DNA of 64,000 bases from G963676655 sp963678305 (GCA_963678305.2 CAXXVV010000012.1:434001-498000); one strand, 5' to 3'; shown: positions 25,366-34,520, numbered from the stretch's first letter. Numbers and translations: made by a program. The notes: a model not told the origin generated them from the sequence alone.

Positions 25366-26327
25366 ATCCACTGAAAAAACATCCTATGAACCCGGTATTG
25401 TCGCAGAATGACGTGCCTTATGAGGCGACTCTGATCTTTAATGCCGGAGTAACGAAATACAATGGCAAATACGTTATGGTTTTCCGGAACGATTACGGTT
25501 TCGGGCCGGATCATCCGAATGGCCGGGGCGCGAAACACGGCACGAATATGGGAGTCGCGTTCAGTGATGACGGGATTAATTGGGAGGTGCAGAACAAGCC
25601 CTGGATCGAGGTGGTTGATGATCCGGAAATCATCCGGTTCTATGATCCCCGTTTAACTGTGATAGATAGTAAATGCTATATGTGTTTCGCGGTTGACACC
25701 AGACATGGTGTTCGCGGTGGAATTCTGGAGACAGAGGACTTCGACTCATATAATATCCTGAATATGACCATTCCTGACAACCGCAATATGGTGCTGTTCC
25801 CGGAAAAGATCAACGGCAATTTTGTCCGTCTCGAGCGACCTTTCCCGGAATACAGTCGCGGTTATCAGGAAAAGTTTGATGTCTGGTTATCGCAGTCTCC
25901 GGATATGCGTTACTGGGGCGATACTGAGTTAGTCCTCGGGACCGAGGATGTTCCTTTCGCGAATGCCAAGATTGGTCCCGGCGCACCGCCGATCAAAACT
26001 GAAAAGGGGTGGTTGACTACTTTTCACGCGGTCAGAAAGGTTGACCGGGAGCTTTTTGCCTGGCACCCGAACTGGAGCAAGGAATACTATGGCGGATTGA
26101 TGTTGCTGGACCTCGAAAACCCGTCAAAGGTGATCGGGATGTATAATGAGCCATTATTGAAGCCGGAAGAAAAATATGAACTTGAAGGATTCCGGGGCAG
26201 CGTGATCTTTCCCGGCGGCATGATTCTGGAAGACAGTGGTGAAGTCAAGATCTATTACGGCGCGGCCGATACGGTCGAGGCGCTGGCGACCGCTGACGTC
26301 GGCGACCTGCTGGCGCTTTGCACCTGA
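25362..26327 (+). CDS. GH130-like glycosidase, paralog of 13333-14334
   Basis: A 321-residue propeller enzyme close to the product at 13333: the motifs MNPVLSQNDVPYEATLIFNA, FYDPRLTVIDSK (catalytic candidate Asp95), PDNRNMVLFPEKINGNFVRL and GFRGSVIFPGGMILEDSGEV recur nearly unchanged. It is cytoplasmic and coupled to the regulator by a four-base overlap. Its stop lies seven bases from the stop of the convergent AraC gene. The two loci were probably created by duplication, then placed under different GntR-type regulators. Reaction: cleavage of a mannoside, by phosphorolysis or hydrolysis; not decided. Confidence 0.87.
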   Translation: MNPLKKHPMNPVLSQNDVPYEATLIFNAGVTKYNGKYVMVFRNDYGFGPDHPNGRGAKHGTNMGVAFSDDGINWEVQNKPWIEVVDDPEIIRFYDPRLTVIDSKCYMCFAVDTRHGVRGGILETEDFDSYNILNMTIPDNRNMVLFPEKINGNFVRLERPFPEYSRGYQEKFDVWLSQSPDMRYWGDTELVLGTEDVPFANAKIGPGAPPIKTEKGWLTTFHAVRKVDRELFAWHPNWSKEYYGGLMLLDLENPSKVIGMYNEPLLKPEEKYELEGFRGSVIFPGGMILEDSGEVKIYYGAADTVEALATADVGDLLALCT

Positions 26328-26334
26328 TTGCAAG

Positions 26335-27193
26335 TTAAAGCTGTAATTTAAGTTTACGATATTCCCGGGGCGAAAGCCCCGTTGACTTGCTGAACATTCG
26401 TGAAAAATAATGCTGGTTTTCTATGCCTATTACTTCACTGATCTGGCTGATACTCAAATCTGTTGTGTCAAGGTAGTGGCAGGCGTGTCTAACTTTCAAA
26501 TTATTAAAATATTCTATCGGCGAGAGTCCGGTGCCTTCCTTGAATATTACTGAAAAGCGACTGACGGACAGGTTGACGTTTTTTGCCATTTCCTGTAATG
26601 AAAGTGCCTCGGATAGGTTGTTCAACATCAAATCAATAGCTTTGTCCACTGCCTGGCGGATACGTGCTTCCGGTTGGGATTCTGCTCCTGAGAAACAGAT
26701 TGCGCCCAGTAAATGGCGAAGTATCTGGGAGGCGGTGATCAACGTTTGCAGTTTCATGTCTTTTGAAACGCATTTAAAATAGTCATTATAGATGCTTTGT
26801 ATTTGATTGAATATGATTTCCGGAGGATGCAGAATAACCGGTCTATTCATGAATGCTCCTGCCTGTCTGCCTGAATAATGGGTCCAGTTTATATTCCACG
26901 TCATGTTTTGCTCCGAGCCGTACGAATGAGGACAGCCGGCTGGAATGATCATAATATCTCCCGGTAGAATTTTATGTTTCGTTTTTTCAAAACCAAAAAA
27001 ACCCATGACCGCTTTCACAGATGATCAAAATATAAGAATCAATCCCTTCAGGACGTACAATAGAGCCTTCTTTCCTGATATATTTACCGAAATGGGTCGG
27101 ATGCAGGCCCGCGGTAAGTTCGTGTTGTTCGAGCATTCGCCGTATTTCCTGCGGTAGAATGCTTCCGGTTGATCTTGGTTTGTGATTTGTCAT
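26335..27193 (-). pseudogene. AraC-family regulator, frameshifted at a homopolymer
   Basis: From the ATG at 27193 the frame gives MTNHKPRSTGSILPQEIRRM through a cupin-like sensor start and stops after SGHGFFWF. The remaining cupin domain (KHKILPGDIMIIPAGCPHSY) and two AraC helix-turn-helix units (SLQEMAKNVNLSVSRFSVIF; ISQISEVIGIENQHYFSRMF) are in the next frame. A run of seven A on the plus strand (26995-27001) is the switch point; six would restore one protein of about 285 residues. It may be a sequencing error, a true loss, or a slippery site. The gene is divergent from the UroD-like gene at 27301, its probable target. Confidence 0.85.
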
Positions 27194-27300
27194 AACAGTA
27201 AAATAGTGTACAAAATAAATTTTTCGTGCATTTTATTTGTTAATATGCTGTAATATAATATAAAAATTGCAAATAACAAACTGTTTTAAGGAATGTGACA

Positions 27301-28545
27301 ATGACTGCTGCCGGAGATCGTGAAATACTGAGAGGACTTGCCGGAAGATATGCTGAAATTGTTTTTTCGGAAGATATGGATAATCGCCGGGATATCTGGC
27401 GGCGGACCAATGACCGGATTGAGCGCAGTGTTCCGTTTATTATCGAAGACAATGGATCATACTTTAAAGACTTGATGCCAGGTTTGGAATGTGAAGGAGA
27501 GGTCGAGCAGAGTTTTGAGCGTTATCTCAGGAGAGCCATCTGTAATTATGAAAATATTCCTGACGATAGAATTTACTATTCGTTTTTCCCGGTGGAGTGG
27601 AAGATTACCCGTCCGGCCATCTGTCCGGTAGAGATTACCAGAGCCGCGGATGCACAGGGGCGTTTTCTGGGGTATGAAACCGATAAGCCTTTGGCTGACC
27701 TTGAACCCGGACTGAAAAAACTGCGTCGCGAACCGTTTACGGTTGACCGGGAGGCGACGTGTCGTGAAGTCGAACTGGCAAAAGAGATTTTCGGCGATCT
27801 GCTGCCGGTGAAAATTACCACCAATGCCGGTACTGCAACCGGAAACGGCATGGCGCAAAAGGCGGTTACTTTAATGGGAATGGACAATTTTTACATGGCT
27901 ATGCTGGATCAACCGGATAACGTGCATCGTTTTTTTGAGTTTGTGGCAGCTGAATCAGTGGATTATATGAACTGGCTGATCAAACAAGAGCTGTTTTGTC
28001 TTAATAATGATGCGCATTGGGTTGGTTCCGGCAGTATCGGCTATTGCCGGGAACTGCCGCGCCGGGACATTCCGGAGTCCGGGCCTTACCTGCCGGAAGA
28101 CTGCTGGTGTTTTATCGAGGCTCAGGAAGCGGTCGGATTGCCGAATGACATGTTTACTGAGTTTATTTTTCCCTACATGAACCGGGTGGCACAGCATTAC
28201 GGTTTGGTGTATTATGGATGCTGCGAACCGGTCCATGAATTCTGGGCCACGCTTAAAACCGTAAAAAATTTGCGTAAGATCACTATTTCTCCGTGGTGCA
28301 ATCAGGAGATTATGGCCGGGGCTGTCGGGCGGGACGTCGTTCTGTCCCGCAAACCGCATCCGATGCAATTATGCGGGGAAGATTTCAATGCGGAAGGATT
28401 TACTGCTCACATTAAAGAGTCGCTGGATATTGCCAAAGATAACTTTATCGAACTGATTTTCCGCGATACCAACCCGCTGCATGGCGGCATGAAAGAACGC
28501 CTGGCTGAAGCCTGCGGCATTGTCAAATCATTGATCGGTCGCTGA
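27301..28545 (+). CDS. Uroporphyrinogen decarboxylase-like protein (UroD/MtaA superfamily), copy 1
   Basis: A 414-residue cytoplasmic protein of the UroD/MtaA/MtbA superfamily as expanded in Lentisphaerota. The C-terminal barrel end shows VYYGCCEPVHEFWATLK and KITISPWCNQEIMAG, where Cys and His could bind zinc as in methylcobamide methyltransferases. It lacks the arginine-rich N-terminal substrate motif of true HemE, so haem synthesis is unlikely; methyl transfer or a sugar-linked lyase role has been guessed for such proteins. ATG 27301 is chosen because AAGGA lies eight bases ahead; GTG 27295 is less likely. The AraC gene on the other strand is the likely regulator. Confidence 0.75.
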   Translation: MTAAGDREILRGLAGRYAEIVFSEDMDNRRDIWRRTNDRIERSVPFIIEDNGSYFKDLMPGLECEGEVEQSFERYLRRAICNYENIPDDRIYYSFFPVEWKITRPAICPVEITRAADAQGRFLGYETDKPLADLEPGLKKLRREPFTVDREATCREVELAKEIFGDLLPVKITTNAGTATGNGMAQKAVTLMGMDNFYMAMLDQPDNVHRFFEFVAAESVDYMNWLIKQELFCLNNDAHWVGSGSIGYCRELPRRDIPESGPYLPEDCWCFIEAQEAVGLPNDMFTEFIFPYMNRVAQHYGLVYYGCCEPVHEFWATLKTVKNLRKITISPWCNQEIMAGAVGRDVVLSRKPHPMQLCGEDFNAEGFTAHIKESLDIAKDNFIELIFRDTNPLHGGMKERLAEACGIVKSLIGR

Positions 28546-28556
28546 GAAGCGGGAAA

Positions 28557-28770
28557 GAATATCCAATGATGAACAAGGAATATCCAAGGAAGAAGGATAA
28601 GATCACGCAATTCAGGCATCTATAAATCGCGTCATCCCTGGGAGCGCGGACGTCCTCGTCCGCATTGCGCAGTCAGCCTTCCTTAAAAGTTTTTCGCGTT
28701 CAGCGCGTCGTTCTGTCCTTGTTTATACTTGGATATTGGTTGTTCCTTGTTGGATATTGGATATTCAATT
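28557..28770. repeat. MITE-like element with REP-type hairpin between the two uroD-like genes
   Basis: The left end (GAATATCCAATGATGAACAA and onward) and the right end (GGATATTGG repeated, ending GGATATTC) are imperfect inverted repeats of one another. Between them is a perfect 7-bp hairpin, GCGGACG-TCCT-CGTCCGC (28646-28663), directly preceded by GGAG, the tetranucleotide context known for REP elements. Bases 28742-28770, reversed, match 34479-34508 closely. Non-coding. Confidence 0.6.
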
Positions 28771-29818
28771 AAAACGCCTGGACCTTATGTTTAAGGTCGC
28801 GACCGCTGTCGATTGCGCTTTTTGCTGTATTGTAGTTTAGACTGATGATCCGGAGGTTCCGGTCAATAGTCGCCTGATAAATCTTTTCCATATCGTTATA
28901 TTCGGGTTGACTGAGATGGAAGGCATGATAACCGGGGATATCAGCGAGACACGGGACAAAATGGTCGACTTTTCCGCAAGAGTGAACTACCCCGCCGAAT
29001 TTTTCCAGCATTTGAGTATCATAGGGTTTAACGAATTCATCATACATTTCCGGCGAGATGTTCATGCAGGAATCAAGGCTGAGGCGAATTTTGCCGGGGT
29101 GAACCCAGCCGTAATGGACATTAAGTCCATCTGAAGGCGGGATAAGTTTGAACCAGCGATCGATCCAGGCGATATAGGTATCGGTGATCAACTGCATAAA
29201 ATCCTTGACTACTTGCGGATGATCGTACATATCAAGGTAGATTCCGCTGCCCCAGACCACTTCGCAGATGTCGAACGCTCCCTGAAGGTCCGGATGATAG
29301 ATGCGGCAATACTTACTCAGTTTCGGATAAGGCTTGAGTTTTTCAAGGTAGAACCTCGCGCAATCCATTGCCTGTTTGCCCTGGCCGCCGTCCAGATCCG
29401 GGACTCCCGCCGCAACCAGTTTTTTTATCGCTTCGATCCCCCCTTCAACAGCATACGCGCCGGGCAGGGTGTTGTATTCGCGGTCCATTAAATAAACTTT
29501 CGAGCCCAGCAACGAAGGCATGATATTGCTGCCGTAATTCGCGCGAATGGCAAGCGTCAAACCGCTGCCGTCCGACAAAAAATTATTCAGTCCGCACAAT
29601 TGAGATAACATCATTATCTCGAAAGATTTGTCTTCGATTGCGTCATTGATATTGATTTGCGGCCATTCCAGAGATGACGGGATTTTTGTATTTCGTTTGG
29701 GCACAAAAATATCATCAGTACATTTACCGTCCCAGAAACGTTGCCATTGGGCAAACAGGTCCTCTTCCACTTCGGGATTAATTCTTGTTTCCAGATCATC
29801 AAGATACTTTTTCAACAT
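28769..29818 (-). CDS. Uroporphyrinogen decarboxylase-like protein, copy 2
   Basis: A 349-residue UroD-superfamily protein, divergent from copy 1. Recognisable parts are LVAAGVPDLDGGQGKQAMDC, WVHPGKIRLSLDSCMNISPE and the zinc-ligand-like VVHSCGKVDHF (His-x-Cys). The start at 29818 is preferred, as AAAGGA lies seven bases ahead on the minus strand; the longer frame to 29872 would run through the promoter region. It faces copy 1 tail to tail and is divergent from the AraC gene at 29920. A role in methyl transfer or carbohydrate-linked metabolism is possible; no substrate can be named. Confidence 0.77.
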   Translation of the reverse strand: MLKKYLDDLETRINPEVEEDLFAQWQRFWDGKCTDDIFVPKRNTKIPSSLEWPQININDAIEDKSFEIMMLSQLCGLNNFLSDGSGLTLAIRANYGSNIMPSLLGSKVYLMDREYNTLPGAYAVEGGIEAIKKLVAAGVPDLDGGQGKQAMDCARFYLEKLKPYPKLSKYCRIYHPDLQGAFDICEVVWGSGIYLDMYDHPQVVKDFMQLITDTYIAWIDRWFKLIPPSDGLNVHYGWVHPGKIRLSLDSCMNISPEMYDEFVKPYDTQMLEKFGGVVHSCGKVDHFVPCLADIPGYHAFHLSQPEYNDMEKIYQATIDRNLRIISLNYNTAKSAIDSGRDLKHKVQAF

Positions 29819-29919
29819 TTTTATGTCCTTTGATTGAATTTTTGTGTTATCTTTTGTATAGTATAATATCAATAATAAGTATAGTCAATCTGGATATTTG
29901 CGATAAATACAGGACTTTT

Positions 29920-30741
29920 GTGATAAAAAGTATCGTTCAATCAAGACACCGGGTCAGGATCCCGGAGGCGCAGCGGCTGCCGTTGAATGTCCGGAGCGCC
30001 GGGCACGCGGTTGTCGAACCTGGCTGGCGTCACGCGGCGGGAATTGTCGACCGTTACAATTTCTACTGGGGAATTACGGGCGAAACCAATTATACCGTGG
30101 ATGGCCGGTTATATACGACCCGGCCGGAAGAGGTGCTGGTATTTCCGTTGAACAGTAAAATGGGATGGGCGGAGCAGTTTGTTCACGCTGAATATCGCTG
30201 GTTTACCATGGATGGCGCGGTGGCGGAGCCGCTGTTTAAGGATTTGGGGCTGGAATTCTTTGTCCCGTTCCATGCCGGCAAATGTCCGGTCAAACTGCAT
30301 GAAAATTTGCTACATAGTTTTGACGACATAACTCCGGTGGCCGCGATGAATTCCGAGCTGATCGTCTATGAGATACTGACGGGGATAAAGCTCAGTCGCG
30401 AGTTGAACAGCAAAGAGGATGAAATCCGTCGTTGTAAAGAGATCATCGACGCGGGGTTTACGGAAAGTTCGCTTGATGTGTCGACCGTGGCGGAGGAGGC
30501 GGGAATCGATCGGACGGTAATGGCGCGCCAGTTCAAGGCGGTGAACGGGATATCCCCCTCAAAGTATTTGCAGAGCAAACGTCTGATGCTTGCCCTGAGA
30601 TACCTTGAGTCAGGTTGTACGACCGTTGAAACAGCCGGACATTGCGGGTTCAATGACGCCGGGTATTTCGCCCGCAGCTTTAAGCGCCATTTCGGCCTGA
30701 CGCCGCAGTCCTGGCGCGATTCAATGTCAAACCGGGTTTAA
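29920..30741 (+). CDS. AraC-family transcriptional regulator
   Basis: A 273-residue regulator with an N-terminal cupin-type sensor (about residues 20-110; WGITGETNYTVDGRLYTTRP) and the paired AraC helix-turn-helix at the C-terminus (about 170-270; STVAEEAGIDRTVMARQFK and TVETAGHCGFNDAGYFARSF). The longer frame from 29785 lies over the neighbouring gene's start, so I place the start at GTG 29920, with AGGA five bases ahead. The 101-base divergent gap to uroD copy 2 has GTATAGT twice (29856-29862 and 29879-29885), which may be AraC half sites. It probably activates that neighbour. Confidence 0.86.
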   Translation: MIKSIVQSRHRVRIPEAQRLPLNVRSAGHAVVEPGWRHAAGIVDRYNFYWGITGETNYTVDGRLYTTRPEEVLVFPLNSKMGWAEQFVHAEYRWFTMDGAVAEPLFKDLGLEFFVPFHAGKCPVKLHENLLHSFDDITPVAAMNSELIVYEILTGIKLSRELNSKEDEIRRCKEIIDAGFTESSLDVSTVAEEAGIDRTVMARQFKAVNGISPSKYLQSKRLMLALRYLESGCTTVETAGHCGFNDAGYFARSFKRHFGLTPQSWRDSMSNRV

Positions 30742-30825
30742 TCCGTACGGCGGATGGCGCCGGGAACGTCCCGGTGCAATGCCGCACTCTGAATCGGGCA
30801 TAAGACCGGACTGAGTGCAAAATTT

Positions 30826-32601
30826 TTATTGAGCCGCTTTCGGCATAAGGATCAGTTCGGTAACAGATAAGCCGACCGGGTCGTCCGGGTTGATGGCGAC
30901 GGCTTCGACTTCCAGCCGGTAGACACCAGGAGCGTCGAATTGCAACGTTCCAAGCTTGCTGCCGCGGATTTTGAAATAGGTCGAATTGGTGGTCTTCGGT
31001 TCGGTGTCGGCATGCAAGGTCCCGGTCAGGGCTTGACCGGAACAGGAAATTTTTACCTGATGTCCGCCGGTCCAGTCCTGATATTTTCGCGGGATAGTTC
31101 GTAATTCCACCTCGAATTTTCCGCGCTCATGCAGCTTGAATTCCCAAAATACTTTATTTTTCGTGCTGAACCAGTTGACGATAACACCGTCAAGGTTGAT
31201 GCTCATTTCCTGTTCCTGCTGCTGATTGAATTTTTCAGCGTCGGCGGCATCGCTCGCCCCGGTCATATCCAGATCTTCGATTACGCTGGAATCGACATTT
31301 TCCATCCCGGCCAGATATGCCGGCAGGATAACCTGACCATCGGCCTGTTGAAACAATCCGGAAACAACTTCCGGAATGCCTTCGAGTTGCAATCTTACGA
31401 CCCTGATGGATGATCCGGACGATTCCTGCAGGGAGATCGTATGTTCATGAATGTCCCCGTTATGGGTTTCAGTTATTTCGGGACAGTTATCGGTTCCAAG
31501 CAGATACGCGCGCAGAGCGTGGTTTTTCAGGCCGGAGAGAGTTATTTCCGTATGCTCGGGTTTGACATAAAGGTAGAGGACGTCCCCCTTCGATGAGCAC
31601 CAGCCCCAGCCACTGCTGATCGCGAACGGCGATGCCTGGGTTCCGTGGACTGATTCTTCGTTAATATCCATCCAGTCGCCGACTTCACTCAGGATTTTTA
31701 TGGTTGCCTCCGGGATGGAGCCGTCGGCTTTCGGGCCGATGTTCAGCAGATAGTTGGCGCCTTTGCTGAGAAGTGTGCAGAGCGTTTCGATTATTTCCTG
31801 TGAGGATTTCCAGTCGTTGTCCTGGCGTTTATATCCCCAGGTGTGGTTCAATGTGGCGGCGGTTTCCCAGTCGCCGGTTATTTTGCCGTTAGGCAACTGG
31901 TTGTCGCCGAATGAGCCGTAATCGGACAGACCTTCGGCTTCGGCTATTCTGCCGCTGACCAGACAGTCCGGCTGCAGGGTGTTTACCAGCTTTTTCAGGG
32001 CGGCTCCGCGTTCGTAATCGATCTTGAACGGTACATCGAACCAGATCAGGCCAAGCGGACCGTATTGGGTCAGAATCTCGGTCAACTGTTTGCGGCATTT
32101 TCCGTTCAGGTATTTGTCAAAATCAATTTTATCCGGGTCGTAATCCCAGTCATTGAATTGTCCGTCCGGGTCTTCAAAGTCCAGAGACTGGCTGTAATAA
32201 CAGCAGGTTTTAACGCCGTGCCGCGCATTGGCTTCGGACAGCTCCCGCAACGGGTCGCGATGGGAGGGGCCGAGCTTGACAATATTATAACCGCTGGCTT
32301 TAGAATCGAACATGGCAAAGCCATCGTGATGTTTGGAGGTCAGGACCATGTATCTCATTCCGGCCCGGTGGGCGAGGGCGGCGTAAAAATCGGCATCGAA
32401 ATTTTCAAGCGTCAGTTCCGCCGCCTTTTGCCGGTACTCGGCAACCGGGATTTTGAAATGATACTGAATCCATTCGCCGATGGCGGTTTGTTCCTGGTCG
32501 CCGTAATAGCCTTCATAGGCGGAGTAGATGCCCCAGTGGATAAACATTCCGAAACGTGCGTCGCGCCACCATTGCAGCCGGTCTTCTTTCATTTCACTCA
32601 T
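30826..32601 (-). CDS. Alpha-L-fucosidase, family GH29
   Basis: A 591-residue enzyme. The N-terminal barrel has ARFGMFIHWGIYSAYEG (start of GH29), TSKHHDGFAMFDS, and the nucleophile context LGLIWFDVPF with Asp189. The region GANYLLNIGPKADGSIPE ends the catalytic part. A beta domain of about 200 residues follows (from about 390), resembling the C-terminal sandwich of fucosidases and a carbohydrate-binding extension. There is no signal peptide, so it probably acts in the cytoplasm on imported fucosyl-oligosaccharides. It is divergent from the sulfatase gene, and the two may share control; together they suggest a sulfated fucose-containing glycan. Confidence 0.93.
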   Translation of the reverse strand: MSEMKEDRLQWWRDARFGMFIHWGIYSAYEGYYGDQEQTAIGEWIQYHFKIPVAEYRQKAAELTLENFDADFYAALAHRAGMRYMVLTSKHHDGFAMFDSKASGYNIVKLGPSHRDPLRELSEANARHGVKTCCYYSQSLDFEDPDGQFNDWDYDPDKIDFDKYLNGKCRKQLTEILTQYGPLGLIWFDVPFKIDYERGAALKKLVNTLQPDCLVSGRIAEAEGLSDYGSFGDNQLPNGKITGDWETAATLNHTWGYKRQDNDWKSSQEIIETLCTLLSKGANYLLNIGPKADGSIPEATIKILSEVGDWMDINEESVHGTQASPFAISSGWGWCSSKGDVLYLYVKPEHTEITLSGLKNHALRAYLLGTDNCPEITETHNGDIHEHTISLQESSGSSIRVVRLQLEGIPEVVSGLFQQADGQVILPAYLAGMENVDSSVIEDLDMTGASDAADAEKFNQQQEQEMSINLDGVIVNWFSTKNKVFWEFKLHERGKFEVELRTIPRKYQDWTGGHQVKISCSGQALTGTLHADTEPKTTNSTYFKIRGSKLGTLQFDAPGVYRLEVEAVAINPDDPVGLSVTELILMPKAAQ

Positions 32602-32674
32602 GAAACTTTCCTGATATGATTATTTATTCTAGTGCGGTCTCTTGTAAGAAATATAGTCCAATAGTGGATTTTGC

Positions 32675-32713
32675 AAGCCTGTTTTATGGGAAAAAACTTT
32701 AAAAAACAGGCTT
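32675..32713. repeat. 11-bp inverted repeat in the fucosidase-sulfatase divergent region
   Basis: AAGCCTGTTTT (32675-32685) and AAAACAGGCTT (32703-32713) are exact complements with a 17-base loop. The position upstream of both genes argues for an operator or RNA structure, not a terminator. Confidence 0.55.
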
Positions 32714-32732
32714 TCTAACGATATTGTGTAAA

Positions 32733-32746
32733 TTATACATGTATAA
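32733..32746. promoter_or_regulatory. 14-bp perfect palindrome, candidate operator
   Basis: TTATACATGTATAA is an exact palindrome in the 320-base divergent region between the fucosidase and sulfatase genes. Confidence 0.45.
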
Positions 32747-32850
32747 AACTATTAATAACTTACGCCTTTGTATGATGCTGTGGACTGACGGTGTGATGCA
32801 AAGTCAGGACATAGGACATTGCTAATTGTCTCAATATTTAATTTTATATA

Positions 32851-32878
32851 TTGCAATGTCCTCAAAGGGTGATATAAT
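32851..32878 (+). promoter_or_regulatory. Candidate promoter of the sulfatase gene
   Basis: TTGCAA (32851-32856) and TATAAT (32873-32878) are 16 bases apart, leaving a leader of about 40 bases before ATG 32922. Confidence 0.55.
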
Positions 32879-32921
32879 AGTTTATTTAATCTTAGTAAAA
32901 TCACTACAGGCACCAGGCAAA

Positions 32922-34418
32922 ATGAGTAAAACAAATCGACCCAACATCCTTTTTATCATGTCCGACGACCATGCCGCGCATGCGCTGAGTTGTTACGGTA
33001 GTAAGATCAATAAAACCCCGAACCTTGACCGTATCGCCAATGAAGGCGCGCGTTTTGACAACTGTTTCTGCACTAACAGTATTTGCGAACCCAGCCGGGC
33101 GGCGATCCTGTGCGGAACCTATAACCATATCAACGGAGTGACGACCATTGGAGCGCATATTGACAATACGCTCCCGAACGTCGCTAAAGAATTGCAGGCG
33201 GACGGCTATCAGACCGCGATTATCGGTAAATGGCATCTGGGGGAAGCGGTGGAGAATTATCCGACCGGTTTTGACGAATGGAAAGTCCTGCAGGGGCAGG
33301 GGCCTTATTTTGACCCGGAAATGGTCTGCAACGGTGAAAAGATTACATATAACGGCTACACCACTGACATTATTACCGATTTAACTCTGGATTATTTGAA
33401 AAGACGGGACAAGGACCGGCCGTTTTTTGTTAAGTACCATCATAAAGCGCCGCATCGTAACTGGGAGTCGGACGATAAGCACAAGGACATGTTCAAAAAC
33501 GAAAACCTGGCGCTACCGGAAACTCTTTTCGACGATTATTCCAATCGCTCGAACGCGGCTAAAGAAGCGAAGATGCGGATCACGGTTGACATGTCGTACA
33601 TGGACTTAAAACTGGTCCCGCCGGCCGGAAAATCGAAGATGGATTATATTCCATATCCTGATGACTTGAGCGATTTCTGCCTGATTCAAGCAGAAGACGG
33701 CAAAAAAGTAACGTTTGCTGACCATGAGGAACTTGTCAACTTCAAATATCAGCGCTACATCAAGGATTATCTGCGTTGTATCGCGTCGGTTGACGATAAT
33801 GTCGGCCGGGTGCTGGAATATCTTGAAGATGAAGGCATACTTGACGATACCGTTGTGATCTACACCAGTGACCAGGGCTTTTTCCTCGGGGACCACGGTT
33901 GGTACGATAAACGTTTTATGTATGAAGAATCATTGCGGATGCCGTTCATGGTCCGCTATCCGAAGGAAATCAAACCCGGAACCGTTATCGACGAGATTAT
34001 TACCAATGTCGATATTCCCGCGTCGTTCGTCGACTGGGCCGGAATGGCAAAGCCGGAATATTTCCAGGGGTATTCGATTCGTCCGTTGCTTGACGGTTCA
34101 GTTCCCGACGACTGGCAGCAGAGCATGTATTACCGATACTGGATGCATCTGACCCATCACTATGTTTGCGCCCACTACGGTGTCCGTACCAAAGATTTCA
34201 AGCTTATTTATTACTACGGCGAATGTATGGATCAGCCCAATACGGTTGACGAATCCAAAGAACCGGAATGGGAACTCTTTGATTTGCGGGTTGATTCCAA
34301 AGAGATGAACAACGTTTACGGCAAACCGGAATACGCTGAAATCACGCAAAAACTCAAGGACGAACTTCACGCCCTGCAAGCCAGGGTCGGCGACAAACCG
34401 GTAGTTGAAATCGACTGA
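32922..34418 (+). CDS. Formylglycine-dependent sulfatase (S1 type)
   Basis: A 498-residue arylsulfatase-family enzyme. PNILFIMSDDH near the N-terminus gives the calcium-binding aspartates. CEPSRAAILCG contains the C-x-P-S-R motif with Cys55, the residue converted to formylglycine. GKWHLG and TSDQGFFLGDHG are the further conserved blocks. The upstream in-frame extension to 32826 overlaps a promoter and is not used. No signal peptide is seen at ATG 32922, so it would act in the cytoplasm unless a different start is used. Desulfation of fucose- or hexosamine-containing fragments next to the GH29 fucosidase is likely. No maturase is in the window. Confidence 0.92.
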   Translation: MSKTNRPNILFIMSDDHAAHALSCYGSKINKTPNLDRIANEGARFDNCFCTNSICEPSRAAILCGTYNHINGVTTIGAHIDNTLPNVAKELQADGYQTAIIGKWHLGEAVENYPTGFDEWKVLQGQGPYFDPEMVCNGEKITYNGYTTDIITDLTLDYLKRRDKDRPFFVKYHHKAPHRNWESDDKHKDMFKNENLALPETLFDDYSNRSNAAKEAKMRITVDMSYMDLKLVPPAGKSKMDYIPYPDDLSDFCLIQAEDGKKVTFADHEELVNFKYQRYIKDYLRCIASVDDNVGRVLEYLEDEGILDDTVVIYTSDQGFFLGDHGWYDKRFMYEESLRMPFMVRYPKEIKPGTVIDEIITNVDIPASFVDWAGMAKPEYFQGYSIRPLLDGSVPDDWQQSMYYRYWMHLTHHYVCAHYGVRTKDFKLIYYYGECMDQPNTVDESKEPEWELFDLRVDSKEMNNVYGKPEYAEITQKLKDELHALQARVGDKPVVEID

Positions 34419-34455
34419 AAACAGTGTCAACCTCCAAGTTCACCACGGAGGACTT

Positions 34456-34520
34456 GGAGCAGGCTTTGCCTGCAACCCAATTGAATATCCAATATTCAAC
34501 ACGGAACTTCCAATGATGAA
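34456..34520 (+). repeat. REP-like hairpin plus dispersed GAATATCC repeat
   Basis: GGAG runs into a perfect hairpin GCAGGC-TTT-GCCTGC, followed by AATTGAATATCCAATATT. The second part matches the reverse complement of 28742-28770. The combination repeats the composition of the element between the uroD-like genes. Confidence 0.55.

Noticed and set aside
29785..29919. N-terminal extension of the AraC regulator
   Set aside because: It would begin inside the uroD-like gene and crosses the divergent promoter region; GTG 29920 with AGGA fits the family start.
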